34,613 bases of DNA from an uncultured SAR86 cluster bacterium (GCA_902582355.1 CACHRR010000009.1:1-34613), one strand, 5' to 3'; counted from the first letter of the stretch, positions 9,301 through 17,610 are shown. Program-made: numbers and translations. The notes: generated by a model not told the origin, from the sequence alone.

Positions 9301-12300
9301 GTTAGTGCTTATTTATTTGGCGTATTTAAAGAAGGATTTACTAACACTAATGGAAGAATGAATAGTTCTGAAATTCAAGCAGAACTTGGTGAAATTGATT
9401 CTTCAAATCCAAAAATAGCAAGATTAAGATTTGAAATTGATATTGAAGCGGCTATTCGTTCAGGCGCTGCATTTTATGGTGAATATTCTTTTGTTATAAA
9501 TCCAGTTACAAAATCTTATTTGAGTAATCAAGCTTCTTTAAGTTCTGGTAATAAAGCTGTTTACTATATAGATTCTGAAAGAGCAGATATGTTGCCACCT
9601 GAAGTTGTATCTGGATCTTTTTCAAATTATTCAAATTCATCTTATCCGCAAAGAGATTATGTGAAATTTGATTTTACTATTAGAAATGATGCTGACTCTC
9701 TTGGAAATATAACTTCAGTAAGAGATTTGTGGATAGATACCTTAGGTCCTACCTGTAATAATGAAATTTTTTATGTAAGAGATGATCTTGATGGCAAAAT
9801 TGATGTATCAACTATAAATTTGTCAGCTACTATACCTATTTTGAAAAATGAACTAGGAACCTATCAAATTGTATCAATGAATATAAATGATTTTGGTCTA
9901 GCTGAATCATACTATTCTCAAGCTTCTAGCGATTCTGTTGGTAGCCATCATCCTTTAATAGGTACAACATTTGTTGCTGGTGACGGACAAGCACCTTCAT
10001 GTCCTTTGTGGCTAAATTATAATGTCTTCGACACTATAACAATAGATGAAAATGAAACAACAGTTGGTACATTTACTGCAGAGGGATCTCTAGCAGATAC
10101 TGTAATTTATACCTTAGAAGATAGTGAGTACATATCCTCTGAAGGTTCAATAAATCAAATTTCAACAAAATTACAAATAAATGAATTAACTGGTGAGATT
10201 TCATATATCAACCCACCAGATTATGACAAATTAGAAGATCTAGATTCTGGGCATTTTCAAGTTCGTGCAACATCAGAGCTAGACAGTTCGCTCTCGAGAA
10301 TAATTCAACGTGAAATAGTATTAGTTAATTTAAATGATAATTTTCCAGAAATTATTACTACTCAGATTTCAGCTAATGAAAACTCTACTGAAATAGGTTG
10401 TATATCTCATTCTGATAAAGATGTGAATATTGAAGCAGTTTTTTCATGTTTATTTGCTATTAATCCTAATGATGGTAGCTTAAGTGAATTAGCTTATAAT
10501 GGTGATATTACTTTTTCTGTTTCTGGTGAGAATATTCTTATAAATTCTGCTACTGGATCTCTGTCATTTGAGAATGCCCCTGATTATGAGGAAAGGACAA
10601 CCTACACAGCAACTGTAAGCATTAGTGATGGTGAAAATTCTACATCTGCTGATATTACAATTAATGTTGTAGATTTAAATGACAATGCACCAGTAGTAAC
10701 ATCAAATAAATCGTATTCTGTAAAAGAAAATCAATCGTCTGGTGGAGTAATTCAGATATTTGATCCTGATACAGTAAATGATCCATTTACTTATACGATT
10801 GACGATACATATGAAGACGGCTCTATGTTTTCAATTAATTCAAATGGCGAACTAATATTTATTTCAAACCCAGATTATGAAACAAAAAATTCTTATAAGG
10901 TTAAAGTAACAATAAATGATGGTGTTTTCGATGTAACAGAGGAGTTTTCAATAACGCTTGAGGATGTTATTGCTGAGGCTATCCCAACCTATGCATCATT
11001 AAATTTATTGCCACAAGATACAAATTCCACCTCTGTTCAACTTCTTAGTTCTGTGATTGATGGCAGAACTGCGACATATTCTATTGAGAATGATCAATTG
11101 TATGGAACTGCAACACTAGATCCTTTAACAGGAATAATAAGTTATACAACTGATCATTCTGACGTTGCTGTAGAAAAAATTAGATTTAGAGTAAATGATG
11201 GTGTTATTGATGATGGTGTGGCAGATCTTACTCTTAATTTAAATACTGATCCTTTATATAAACATACTTGGTATCTTCATAATACTGGCCAAACAGGATT
11301 TGCATCACTTCCAGGTACTCCCGGCGAAGATTTAAATACTGATTTAACAATTTCAAGTGGTTTTACTGGTAAGGGTGTTGGAATTAATGTTGTTGACGAA
11401 GGACTTGAAATAGCACATGAAGATTTGATTGATAATATCAAAGAAGGTTATTCATATGATTGTCGAAATCAAGACACAGATCCAACTCTATCAACACCAT
11501 ATGGTGATCATGGTACGAGTGTTGCTGGGATTATAGCTGCAAAAGGTTGGAACAATATTGGAGGAAGGGGTGTAGCTCCTGATGCTGACTTAATTGGTTA
11601 TAATTATTTAGATTATGCAACTTCATCATGCCAAGCATGGGCGTTGGGCTATCTTGATGACTATTCAAGTACAATGGACATCTTTAATATGAGTTATGGA
11701 CGCGTACTTTATATTGGTTCAAATTCTTTCAGCTTTCCTTCACAAAATATATTAAGCGAATTAGACGACACAGTTCTTAAAAATGGAGTAAACAATTTAA
11801 GGAATGGCAAAGGAGCTATATACGTACAATCAGTAGGTAATGATTTTGATACAGGCGCTACCAATGGAAGAGGCTGTGGGGAGCCAGAAGTTGACGATCC
11901 AAGTGCAATGGGATGTAGTATTGCATTTCATGATGAGTTTACTACAGTGCCATATGTCATTGAAGTTGCGGCTTTGAAAGCAACAGGTGTTAAATCATCT
12001 TATTCTACATCTGACCCTTCTATTTGGATTTCGGGATTTGGTGGTGAATATGGTTTTACTGAGGAATATGAACCAGGTCTTATAGATCTTGGATATGAAC
12101 CAGCAATACTAACAACAGACCAAACAGGATGTGAAGCTGGGTATGTTAGCTACTACTACTATCCATCAAGTAGTTTTGAAGATTGCTGGGGCTATATTGA
12201 AGGACCACATCCAGAAAACATTAACGGAAACTATACATCGACATTTGGTGGGACTTCCTCTGCAGCACCTTCTGTTGCAGGTGGAATAGCTGTCCTATTA

Positions 12301-13230
12301 GAGGCATATCCAGATTTAACTTGGAGAGATGTAAAACATATCATGGCTAGCACTGGAAGAAAAAGCGATCCTGAAAGGGCATATTCTAAAAATGGTTTAG
12401 TACAACATGATTGGATAACTAATGCTGCTGGTTACACACATCATTATTGGTATGGATTTGGTGCGTTTGATCTTGGAGCTGCAATTGATTTTGCTTCTAC
12501 TTATACTGCGGCATCATTAGGTACTTTCAATGAATTTGGTTGGAAAAAGGCAATACCCAAAGAAACTATTACTGTAAATGTTGCTCCAAATGCAACTGGA
12601 GCTGGTAATGTATTTGTTATAGATGGTATTCAAAGAAAATCACTTATTCTAAATGTAGGAACTACATATACATTCACTCACTCAAGTGCTCATCCATTAA
12701 GATTTTCAACTACTCCAAATGGAACTCATGACGGTGGTGTTGAATATGTAGAAGGAGTTACTAAGTCAAGTGGTATTACAACAATCAAAGTAACGGAAGA
12801 TACGCCAATCTTATATTATTATTGTGAAATACATTCTGAAATGGGCTCAGATATATCCTATGAGAATAGTTTGAATCAAAACTTAAATTTATCGTTACCA
12901 AGTTTTTCATCTGTAGAAGATACTATTCCATATTTAGCAGAAACAACTGGAAATTTTACAGAGTTTATACAGATAAAAATTTACCTAGATAAGGAAATAC
13001 CAAAAGATATTGGAATGCATTTAATATCTCCTCAAGGAACTGAAATGAGTATTTTACAACCTTTTTCAAATGTATCTGGCAATCCATCTGGTGATTGGTT
13101 TGTGATGGGCGTATCAGGTTTTTATGGAGAGCCAATTAACGGAGACTGGACCCTAAAAGTTACAGACTATACAGATAACTCAGATACTGGAATTCTTATT
13201 GATTGGGAGATTAACATTTTTGGAAATTAA
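6343..13230 (+). CDS. Giant lipoprotein with Ig, cadherin repeats, kexin-type S8 protease, cupredoxin and P domain
   Basis: The start at 6343 gives a compact lipoprotein signal, MRNYSFVFITLFIIAAC, with lipobox Cys17 followed by nine Gly; an in-frame ATG at 6271 would add 24 residues and overlap the previous gene by 20 bases. Counting from 6343: Ig-like domain (about 40-108), a D-G-x-I-x-G-A-x-V-x-I-D domain (about 116-165), VCBS-like repeat (about 395-485), three cadherin-like repeats (490-765), an unassigned 455-residue region, three more repeats (1226-1541), a VCBS-like repeat (1546-1632), an S8 kexin/furin-like peptidase (about 1635-2055; Asp1685, His1723, Asn1833, Ser1972 in GTSSAAP), a cupredoxin-like domain (2075-2173) and a C-terminal P/Homo B domain (2183-2295). 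No propeptide precedes the peptidase. Probably a surface-anchored endopeptidase; substrate unknown. It is followed one base later by a gene encoding a propeptide-like protein. Confidence 0.93.
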   Translation: MRNYSFVFITLFIIAACGGGGGGGGGSGDSAPTPSPTVNLSAQPTSVLLGNTSTLTWSSTNASSCSASWTSSTSTSGSEAVTINEPGNNNFSISCSGAGGSGSASVTVEGYRNTDGVVVDGYISGADVFIDENDNWSADSTESSSTSDNDGKFTIQYSNGNLVSLGGTDIDSQTLLDNLLLTHKLTGHTDFKAVTPVTSVVAFMTDASLINVALGIDSSIDVFTFDPVANKGDGGINDYLYEKGNQLTVLAFALQNITNNLNTTSETTQDYFKAITEEIEKEYTETNTKVNIETEAFITKVFDNIVAAKSASIEETSKSNTITALAGMLPIIEVKSSDDLTTSVIRFALSTLQTDIQTIANGSASADIINSYTVDILNFIADDQNIDVREITPNVIAIADTVTTQEDTPITIDFLANDTYAPALSSISFESASNGTASLDQSNPEQIIYTPDSNFYGTDEFSYTITQGEKTATAVITVSIESVNDLPTIDIASTLQVDENQKAITAISISDDDGDDLTITLGGADADSFNLSNENVLTFINAPDYETKTSYSFTISATDGIDTVSKDISVLINNLNDNPPIFNIGDNLNIEENIKTITTVTALDADGDSLVYSLKSNVGDNNQLNISSDGILSFITAADYETKTLYTAVILVTDGVFNDEVTITINITDANDNTPVIVTSSFSLDENKSTAGSIEATDADTNTVFSYSVTGTDASFVSVSETGNIIFLESPDYETKSSYLVDLNVSDGLNTATKEITIEINNILEDIISNSFTITDGTSSQAPILNVNLVLDELSDAKKVYAVLSAIQTLEGLECAGSGPAMELEKTNSTTWSLTKELNNELADICEYNVNYYFNLYDVESETAPPTAGIHLSSGNKSMHKNLQWSNDYTSSETNKISIINSQAVNTVTTVDYNDLSYAYMIYVPSGDYSESCNTDTFVNNNGESSPLLAYPEYDCFRNTVTSNISDDSNNIEFDFYIYSFDELEFVSAYLFGVFKEGFTNTNGRMNSSEIQAELGEIDSSNPKIARLRFEIDIEAAIRSGAAFYGEYSFVINPVTKSYLSNQASLSSGNKAVYYIDSERADMLPPEVVSGSFSNYSNSSYPQRDYVKFDFTIRNDADSLGNITSVRDLWIDTLGPTCNNEIFYVRDDLDGKIDVSTINLSATIPILKNELGTYQIVSMNINDFGLAESYYSQASSDSVGSHHPLIGTTFVAGDGQAPSCPLWLNYNVFDTITIDENETTVGTFTAEGSLADTVIYTLEDSEYISSEGSINQISTKLQINELTGEISYINPPDYDKLEDLDSGHFQVRATSELDSSLSRIIQREIVLVNLNDNFPEIITTQISANENSTEIGCISHSDKDVNIEAVFSCLFAINPNDGSLSELAYNGDITFSVSGENILINSATGSLSFENAPDYEERTTYTATVSISDGENSTSADITINVVDLNDNAPVVTSNKSYSVKENQSSGGVIQIFDPDTVNDPFTYTIDDTYEDGSMFSINSNGELIFISNPDYETKNSYKVKVTINDGVFDVTEEFSITLEDVIAEAIPTYASLNLLPQDTNSTSVQLLSSVIDGRTATYSIENDQLYGTATLDPLTGIISYTTDHSDVAVEKIRFRVNDGVIDDGVADLTLNLNTDPLYKHTWYLHNTGQTGFASLPGTPGEDLNTDLTISSGFTGKGVGINVVDEGLEIAHEDLIDNIKEGYSYDCRNQDTDPTLSTPYGDHGTSVAGIIAAKGWNNIGGRGVAPDADLIGYNYLDYATSSCQAWALGYLDDYSSTMDIFNMSYGRVLYIGSNSFSFPSQNILSELDDTVLKNGVNNLRNGKGAIYVQSVGNDFDTGATNGRGCGEPEVDDPSAMGCSIAFHDEFTTVPYVIEVAALKATGVKSSYSTSDPSIWISGFGGEYGFTEEYEPGLIDLGYEPAILTTDQTGCEAGYVSYYYYPSSSFEDCWGYIEGPHPENINGNYTSTFGGTSSAAPSVAGGIAVLLEAYPDLTWRDVKHIMASTGRKSDPERAYSKNGLVQHDWITNAAGYTHHYWYGFGAFDLGAAIDFASTYTAASLGTFNEFGWKKAIPKETITVNVAPNATGAGNVFVIDGIQRKSLILNVGTTYTFTHSSAHPLRFSTTPNGTHDGGVEYVEGVTKSSGITTIKVTEDTPILYYYCEIHSEMGSDISYENSLNQNLNLSLPSFSSVEDTIPYLAETTGNFTEFIQIKIYLDKEIPKDIGMHLISPQGTEMSILQPFSNVSGNPSGDWFVMGVSGFYGEPINGDWTLKVTDYTDNSDTGILIDWEINIFGN
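6394..6420 (+). repeat. Nine-codon glycine tract (GGY)n after the lipobox cysteine
   Basis: Nine consecutive Gly codons, mostly GGC/GGT, directly follow the lipid-anchor Cys codon. The tract is a GC-rich island in AT-rich DNA. Runs of Gly after the lipobox are common in gammaproteobacterial lipoproteins and act as a flexible tether. As a near-perfect trinucleotide repeat it may change length by slippage, but only in frame. Confidence 0.8.
7798..8640 (+). repeat. Three cadherin-like repeats in the lipoprotein protease (first block)
   Basis: Three units show the same VDEN/IEEN/LDEN, DADGD, PDYETK or ADYETK, ATDG and NNLNDN or DANDN landmarks as the neighbouring giant protein. They follow a VCBS-like repeat and lead into a region with no recognised repeat. 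Confidence 0.75.
10018..10965 (+). repeat. Three cadherin-like repeats in the lipoprotein protease (second block)
   Basis: Units carry IDEN, ANEN and KEN starts, PPDYDK, APDYEE and NPDYETK centres, and NLNDN and DLNDN linkers. They are separated from the first block by about 455 residues of unassigned sequence and lead, through a VCBS-like unit, into the S8 peptidase. Confidence 0.75.
12565..12861 (+). other. Second copy of the cupredoxin-like domain, between S8 peptidase and P domain
   Basis: The segment repeats the landmarks of the domain at 198-530: GNVFVIDG, HPLRFSTT, GTHDGGVEY, VTEDTP and LYYYCEIHSEMGS. Candidate copper ligands are His2117, Cys2161, His2164 and Met2167, counting from the start at 6343. 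A hand alignment gives about 60 identical positions of some 96 with the other copy. Kexin-type proteases normally have the P domain directly after the catalytic domain, so this is an insertion. Confidence 0.7.
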
Positions 13231-13231
13231 C

Positions 13232-13906
13232 ATGAAAAAATATTCACTAAGTTTTGTTTTTGTATTAATTTATTTTATAGCTTTAAATGATATTGCGGCT
13301 CAAGAACAAAAAGATATACCAATATCTGTTTCAAAACCTATATATATAAAATCAGATATTACTTCTGATATTGAAATTGAAGAAAATATTAAGAAAAAAC
13401 AATATCGTTTATTGCCAGACTCTTTTGTATATAGAATCAATACTAATTTAAATAGAAATCAAATGGCACTAAAAATCATGGATTCAGAGAGTATAAGAGA
13501 AATTAAAAATAACAAAAATATTGTAGGAAAATATCTTTTTGCTTATTCTAATCAAGAAGCTCAAAATCTACCTGAATTAAATTCATCGAGATTAACTATT
13601 GGTAACAAAATAATAGATATCGAACCACAATTAATTAACGAATTTAGAGTTATTATTGACGAAGATGATTTAGTCTATTTTACAGACGGATCTCTTTTAA
13701 TAAAATTTAATGAAAGTGCAAACTTTGCTGAATTTGCATCTTTTAATAATTTAATGCTAAAGAAAGAATTTATTGAATTAAATATGGGTCTTTATGTTTA
13801 TGACGACTTCACTACTTTAGAAAACAAAATAACTAATTTAGAAAAAATGGAATCAGTATCTGAAGTTCAATATGATGTAATTAACCCTTATATAACACCT
13901 CATTAA
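13232..13906 (+). CDS. Exported protein resembling a free-standing S8 protease propeptide
   Basis: The ATG at 13232 lies one base after the previous stop and gives 224 residues; an earlier in-frame ATG (13199) would hide the signal peptide and is rejected. Residues 1-23 form a signal peptide (two Lys, hydrophobic core, IAA before Gln24). Residues about 148-220 read like the N-terminal propeptide of subtilases: F-T-D-G-S-L-L-I-K-F, a Leu-rich middle, G-L-Y-V-Y, then a helix and S-V-S-E-V-Q-Y-D-V-I-N-P-Y, matching the usual V-x-Y-A-E-P-N-Y end. No protease domain follows. The upstream protease lacks a propeptide and starts with D-P-L-Y, where a normal propeptide would end. Inferred role: folding helper or inhibitor acting in trans. 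Residues 25-147 are unassigned. There are no cysteines. The 3' end overlaps hisC by 26 bases tail-to-tail. Confidence 0.85.
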   Translation: MKKYSLSFVFVLIYFIALNDIAAQEQKDIPISVSKPIYIKSDITSDIEIEENIKKKQYRLLPDSFVYRINTNLNRNQMALKIMDSESIREIKNNKNIVGKYLFAYSNQEAQNLPELNSSRLTIGNKIIDIEPQLINEFRVIIDEDDLVYFTDGSLLIKFNESANFAEFASFNNLMLKKEFIELNMGLYVYDDFTTLENKITNLEKMESVSEVQYDVINPYITPH

Positions 13907-14978
13907 ACTTTTCTAAAAAAATATTATTTTCTGTCCTATTGCCGATTGTTACTCTGATGTGTGTTGGCATTTCATATAAATCAATTGGCCTTACAATAAC
14001 GCCTTTTTTCATAAGAGATTCAAAAATTTCTTTTCCACTTGATTTTGTATCTATACAAATAAAGTTACCTTGCGAGGGAATGTAATCCACACTCATGCTT
14101 TCTAATGATTTGTATAAATACAACCTTTCTTTAGTATTTTGATTAATACTTTCTTTTAGATATTCCTGATCTGATAAGGATTCAATCGCAGCTTTTTGAG
14201 CAACTGAATTTACATTGAACGGTTGCCTTACTCGGTTCATTATTTCAATAAGTGTTTCGTTACCAAAACCGTATCCAATTCTCAAGGCAGATAAACCATG
14301 AATTTTTGAAAAAGATTTAGTAAATATTACATTGGGAAACTTATCTAAAATTTCATGAGTTTTTATATAATCTGCTGCAGTTACATATTCAAAATATGCT
14401 AAATCAATTACAACTAAAACTTTCTTTGGTACTTTATTTAAAAACTCTAATGTATTTTCGTGAGATAAATATGTACCTGTTGGATTATTAGGGTTAGCAA
14501 TAAAAATTAATCTTGTTTTGTCATTTATTTTTTCAAGAAATCCATTTAGATCATGTCCCCATTGATGTGCATTAACCTCATGAAATTTTGAGCCACGGAC
14601 TTTTGATGCAAGTTTATATACAACGAAAGCATGTTTTGAAAATATTGACTCAGTATTTGGTGAAAGAAAAGTTTGAGAAATTATTTCTAATATTTCATTT
14701 GAACCATTTCCCAAAATGATTTGGTCAGAATTGATGCTTTCTATTTCCGATATTTTTGATTTCAATCTAATACCATCACCATCTGGATAAAGATGAATAT
14801 CTTTAAAATTATTAATCACCTTCAAAACTTTAGGAGAGGGGCCTAAGCTATTCTCGTTACTTGCAAGTTTTACAATTTCTTTAAGATTATACTTTTCCAT
14901 TACTTCTTCAATTGATTTACCTGGCTCATAAGGATTGATTGATTCAATGCCTGGATTAATATAGTTAAGGTAGTCCAT
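13881..14978 (-). CDS. hisC: Histidinol-phosphate aminotransferase
   Basis: A 365-residue PLP enzyme of aminotransferase class I/II. It converts imidazole-acetol phosphate and glutamate to histidinol phosphate and 2-oxoglutarate in the cytoplasm. Visible landmarks: ASNENSLGPSP near residue 39, YPDGDG at 64-69, NPNNPTG at 162-168, the D-x-A-Y segment at 192-195, and the PLP lysine Lys225 in S-F-S-K-I-H-G-L-S-A-L-R-I-G-Y. Length is normal. It is the last gene of the histidine operon, starting five bases after the hisIE stop, and its end overlaps the convergent propeptide-like gene by 26 bases. Confidence 0.95.
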   Translation of the reverse strand: MDYLNYINPGIESINPYEPGKSIEEVMEKYNLKEIVKLASNENSLGPSPKVLKVINNFKDIHLYPDGDGIRLKSKISEIESINSDQIILGNGSNEILEIISQTFLSPNTESIFSKHAFVVYKLASKVRGSKFHEVNAHQWGHDLNGFLEKINDKTRLIFIANPNNPTGTYLSHENTLEFLNKVPKKVLVVIDLAYFEYVTAADYIKTHEILDKFPNVIFTKSFSKIHGLSALRIGYGFGNETLIEIMNRVRQPFNVNSVAQKAAIESLSDQEYLKESINQNTKERLYLYKSLESMSVDYIPSQGNFICIDTKSSGKEIFESLMKKGVIVRPIDLYEMPTHIRVTIGNRTENNIFLEKFNEVLYKG

Positions 14979-14983
14979 AATCG

Positions 14984-15568
14984 TTATTTATTTCTTTTTG
15001 ATAGTTCTTTTTGTAAATCATTTAAAGTAAGATTATTTGCAATAAGTAATACTTGTAAATGATACATAAGATCTGCAGCTTCATCTAATATTCTTCCATC
15101 ATTTGACACAGCAGATATGGCTAATTCATTGGCCTCTTCTGCAATTTTTTTTGCAATCTCTTTATTACCTTTATTTAATAAATAATTAGTATAGGAATCA
15201 TTTTTAATTTTTACTTTTCTTCTATTAATTATTGATTCAAGTTTATAGAAACTAAAAATTTCATCACCAAAGCAGGAATATTTTTCAAGATGACACGTAG
15301 GCCCTTTATTGGTTGCTTGTATAAGCAATGTGTCATTGTCACAATCTATTTCGCTTGAAATATAATCTAGAAAATTACCTGATGTTTCACCTTTGGTCCA
15401 TAGACATTGCCTTGATCTACTAAAAAAAGTAACTTTTTTTATTTTTAGTGTTTTTAAATATGATTCTTTATTCATATATCCAAGCATTAATATATTTTTA
15501 TTATTCGCGTCTTGGATTATGGCAGGTACTAGACTTTTTTCGTTTTCCCAAACTTTATCTAAATTCAT
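14984..15568 (-). CDS. hisIE: Bifunctional phosphoribosyl-AMP cyclohydrolase / phosphoribosyl-ATP pyrophosphohydrolase
   Basis: The 194-residue protein joins two steps of histidine synthesis. The HisI part (about 1-105) has the metal-binding D-C-D-N-D-T and [12 protein letters not shown] motifs that hydrolyse the adenine ring of PR-AMP. The HisE part (about 108-194) has [10 protein letters not shown] and the acidic E-E-A-N-E-L and D-E-A-A-D-L-M-Y-H motifs that cleave PR-ATP to PR-AMP. This fusion is the common bacterial form. The start overlaps the hisF stop by four bases, suggesting translational coupling. Confidence 0.95.
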   Translation of the reverse strand: MNLDKVWENEKSLVPAIIQDANNKNILMLGYMNKESYLKTLKIKKVTFFSRSRQCLWTKGETSGNFLDYISSEIDCDNDTLLIQATNKGPTCHLEKYSCFGDEIFSFYKLESIINRRKVKIKNDSYTNYLLNKGNKEIAKKIAEEANELAISAVSNDGRILDEAADLMYHLQVLLIANNLTLNDLQKELSKRNK

Positions 15569-16332
15569 ACTCTTACCTCTATTTTATTATCATAAAGATA
15601 ATCTTTTAATTTTTTAATATTTATTTTATTATCATGGAAAACTGATGCAGCAAGAGCGCCGTCGACATCACATGACTCAAATACGTTTTTAAAATCTTCC
15701 ATTGTTCCTGCTCCGCCAGAGGCGATTAATGGTACTTTGCATGCTTCTCTAGCTAACATGAGTTGATCTAAATCATAGCCTTTTTGAACACCGTCTTGAT
15801 TCATACAATTTAAAACTATTTCTCCAGCACCACGATCTTGCACTTCATTTATCCATTCTAAAGTTTTTTTACCAACATCATATCGAGATTGAACTGAACC
15901 AGTTTTTGCATAAACAACAAAGTCTATTCCATTAAAATAACTATCAATTCCAATTACAACACATTGAGATCCAAAAACCTTGGCTAATTCTGAAATCAAA
16001 TCTGGGTTTTCAATCGCTGGAGTATTTATTGATATTTTATCAGCACCCATATATAAAACTTCTTTTGCTTTCGATATATTTTTAATTCCTCCAGCAACAC
16101 AAAAGGGGATATTGATATTCTTGGCTATTTCATTAATCCATTTTATGGATACAGATTCTGATTCAACACTTGAATATATATCATAAAAAACAAGCTCATC
16201 TGCTTGATCGATTGAATATTTCTTTGCCAATTCAACAGGATCTCCAACGTTTCTATGATTTTCAAATTTGACACCTTTTACTACTTTACCTTTTTTAACG
16301 TCTAAACATGGAATTATGCGTTTAGTTAACAT
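15565..16332 (-). CDS. hisF: Imidazole glycerol phosphate synthase, cyclase subunit
   Basis: A 255-residue TIM-barrel protein beginning [20 protein letters not shown], the canonical HisF N-terminus. An upstream in-frame ATG (16425) would add 31 unrelated residues inside hisA and is rejected. HisF takes ammonia from HisH and converts PRFAR to imidazole glycerol phosphate and AICAR. Visible motifs are C-L-D-V with the catalytic Asp, A-G-G-I-K phosphate binding, G-I-D-S with the second Asp, and S-G-G-A-G near the C-terminus. It overlaps hisA by 11 bases and hisIE by four. Confidence 0.95.
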   Translation of the reverse strand: MLTKRIIPCLDVKKGKVVKGVKFENHRNVGDPVELAKKYSIDQADELVFYDIYSSVESESVSIKWINEIAKNINIPFCVAGGIKNISKAKEVLYMGADKISINTPAIENPDLISELAKVFGSQCVVIGIDSYFNGIDFVVYAKTGSVQSRYDVGKKTLEWINEVQDRGAGEIVLNCMNQDGVQKGYDLDQLMLAREACKVPLIASGGAGTMEDFKNVFESCDVDGALAASVFHDNKINIKKLKDYLYDNKIEVRV

Positions 16333-17038
16333 TCGATAATTCCCTGAGTGTAATTTTTTTATCATAAATAGCTTTACCAACAACACATTCATCAACACTA
16401 ATTTCTTTAAGATCATAAATATCATCTATAGATGATATTCCACCAGATCCAATGATATTAATTTTTGGTGACGTTTTTTTTATTTCACTATATATTTCTA
16501 GATTTGGTCCACTCATCAAACCATCTTTATTTATATCAGTCGCTAACATATTAACTATGTCATTGCTTTTAATAAAATCATGAAGATTAATATTTGTTTG
16601 ATTTAGCCATCCTCTCGTTGCTAAAAAAGGAATATTATTTTCACTTCTAAAATCTAAAGCAATCGTAAAGTTCTTATTATTAAATTCTGAAAAGACTTCA
16701 AATAGAAAATTAGTATTTTCTACAACAGCGGTTCCCAAGATTACTCGATATACACCAAGACTAAATAAATTTTTTATTTCTGAAATAGTTCTAATGCCTC
16801 CACCAATTTGAATTTTTATATCTAGATTTATAATTTGATCAATTATTCTGTTGTTAATTCTTTCTCCCTTTTTAGCTCCATCAAGATCTATAACATGAAT
16901 AAAATCAAATCCATTATCTTTGAATAATCTTGCTTGCTCCAAAGGCGACCCACTATAAATGGTGATGTCTGAAAAATTACCTTTTTTTAATCTTACGCAT
17001 TTACCATTTTTAATATCTATTGCTGGTATAACTTTCAT
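16322..17038 (-). CDS. hisA: ProFAR isomerase (phosphoribosylformimino-AICAR-phosphate isomerase)
   Basis: A 238-residue TIM barrel starting [20 protein letters not shown], the diagnostic HisA N-terminus with the first catalytic Asp in AIDI. The second catalytic Asp is in [14 protein letters not shown] and G-S-G-G-I-S are phosphate-binding loops. It performs the Amadori rearrangement of ProFAR to PRFAR. The start overlaps the hisH stop by four bases (ATGA type) and the end overlaps hisF. Confidence 0.95.
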   Translation of the reverse strand: MKVIPAIDIKNGKCVRLKKGNFSDITIYSGSPLEQARLFKDNGFDFIHVIDLDGAKKGERINNRIIDQIINLDIKIQIGGGIRTISEIKNLFSLGVYRVILGTAVVENTNFLFEVFSEFNNKNFTIALDFRSENNIPFLATRGWLNQTNINLHDFIKSNDIVNMLATDINKDGLMSGPNLEIYSEIKKTSPKINIIGSGGISSIDDIYDLKEISVDECVVGKAIYDKKITLRELSNVN

Positions 17039-17610
17039 AACATACTAAAAAAACTATTCAAAAATTTCATACCATTAACAGATGATTTTTCTGGATGAAA
17101 TTGAACACCATAAAAGTTATCTTTGTTAACGCAAGAGCTAAATTTAATACCATATTTTGTTTTAGCAAATGTAGATTTACTTATCTCCGCATAATAACTG
17201 TTTGCAAAATAATAATATCCATTACAATCACTGAAACTACCATCCTCAAACATGACTTTATTCCAACCCATATGAGGAATAGTTAAATCTGAATTAACAA
17301 ATTTTTTAATTGTTCCTGGAAGTATTCCTAGACATTCAGTATCTTCTTCTTCTGAAAATTCATAAAAGATTTGCATACCTACACAAATTCCAAGTATGGG
17401 ATTAGAATAATTTTTAATACTTTCAACAAGATCTTGTTTTTTTAAATTATTCATAACATTTTTTGCTGCGCCAACCCCAGGCAAAAGAATTGCTTTAGAA
17501 TTTTTAACATCTTTTTTAGTTTTACAAATTTTGTATTCTATTTCTAATTTATCAATCGCATATGTTACTGATTGAAGATTGGCTCCACCACAATCGATAA
17601 CTGATATCAT
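17035..17610 (-). CDS. hisH: Imidazole glycerol phosphate synthase, glutamine amidotransferase subunit
   Basis: A 191-residue class I glutaminase. Visible: MISVIDCGGANLQSV (usual D-x-G-x-G-N-L-x-S form with one change), P-G-V-G-A, the nucleophile elbow G-I-C-V-G-M-Q with the catalytic Cys, and G-V-Q-F-H-P-E-K-S with the His and Glu of the triad. It releases ammonia from glutamine and channels it to HisF. It is four bases overlapped with hisDB upstream and four with hisA downstream. Confidence 0.95.
   Translation of the reverse strand: MISVIDCGGANLQSVTYAIDKLEIEYKICKTKKDVKNSKAILLPGVGAAKNVMNNLKKQDLVESIKNYSNPILGICVGMQIFYEFSEEEDTECLGILPGTIKKFVNSDLTIPHMGWNKVMFEDGSFSDCNGYYYFANSYYAEISKSTFAKTKYGIKFSSCVNKDNFYGVQFHPEKSSVNGMKFLNSFFSML

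Noticed and set aside
13199-13231. Start of the propeptide-like gene at 13199
   Set aside because: It would place 11 residues before the signal peptide and overlap the previous gene; the ATG at 13232 gives a standard signal peptide.
16333-16425. Longer hisF start at 16425
   Set aside because: The extra 31 residues lie inside hisA in another frame and resemble no HisF N-terminus; [12 protein letters not shown] at 16332 is canonical.
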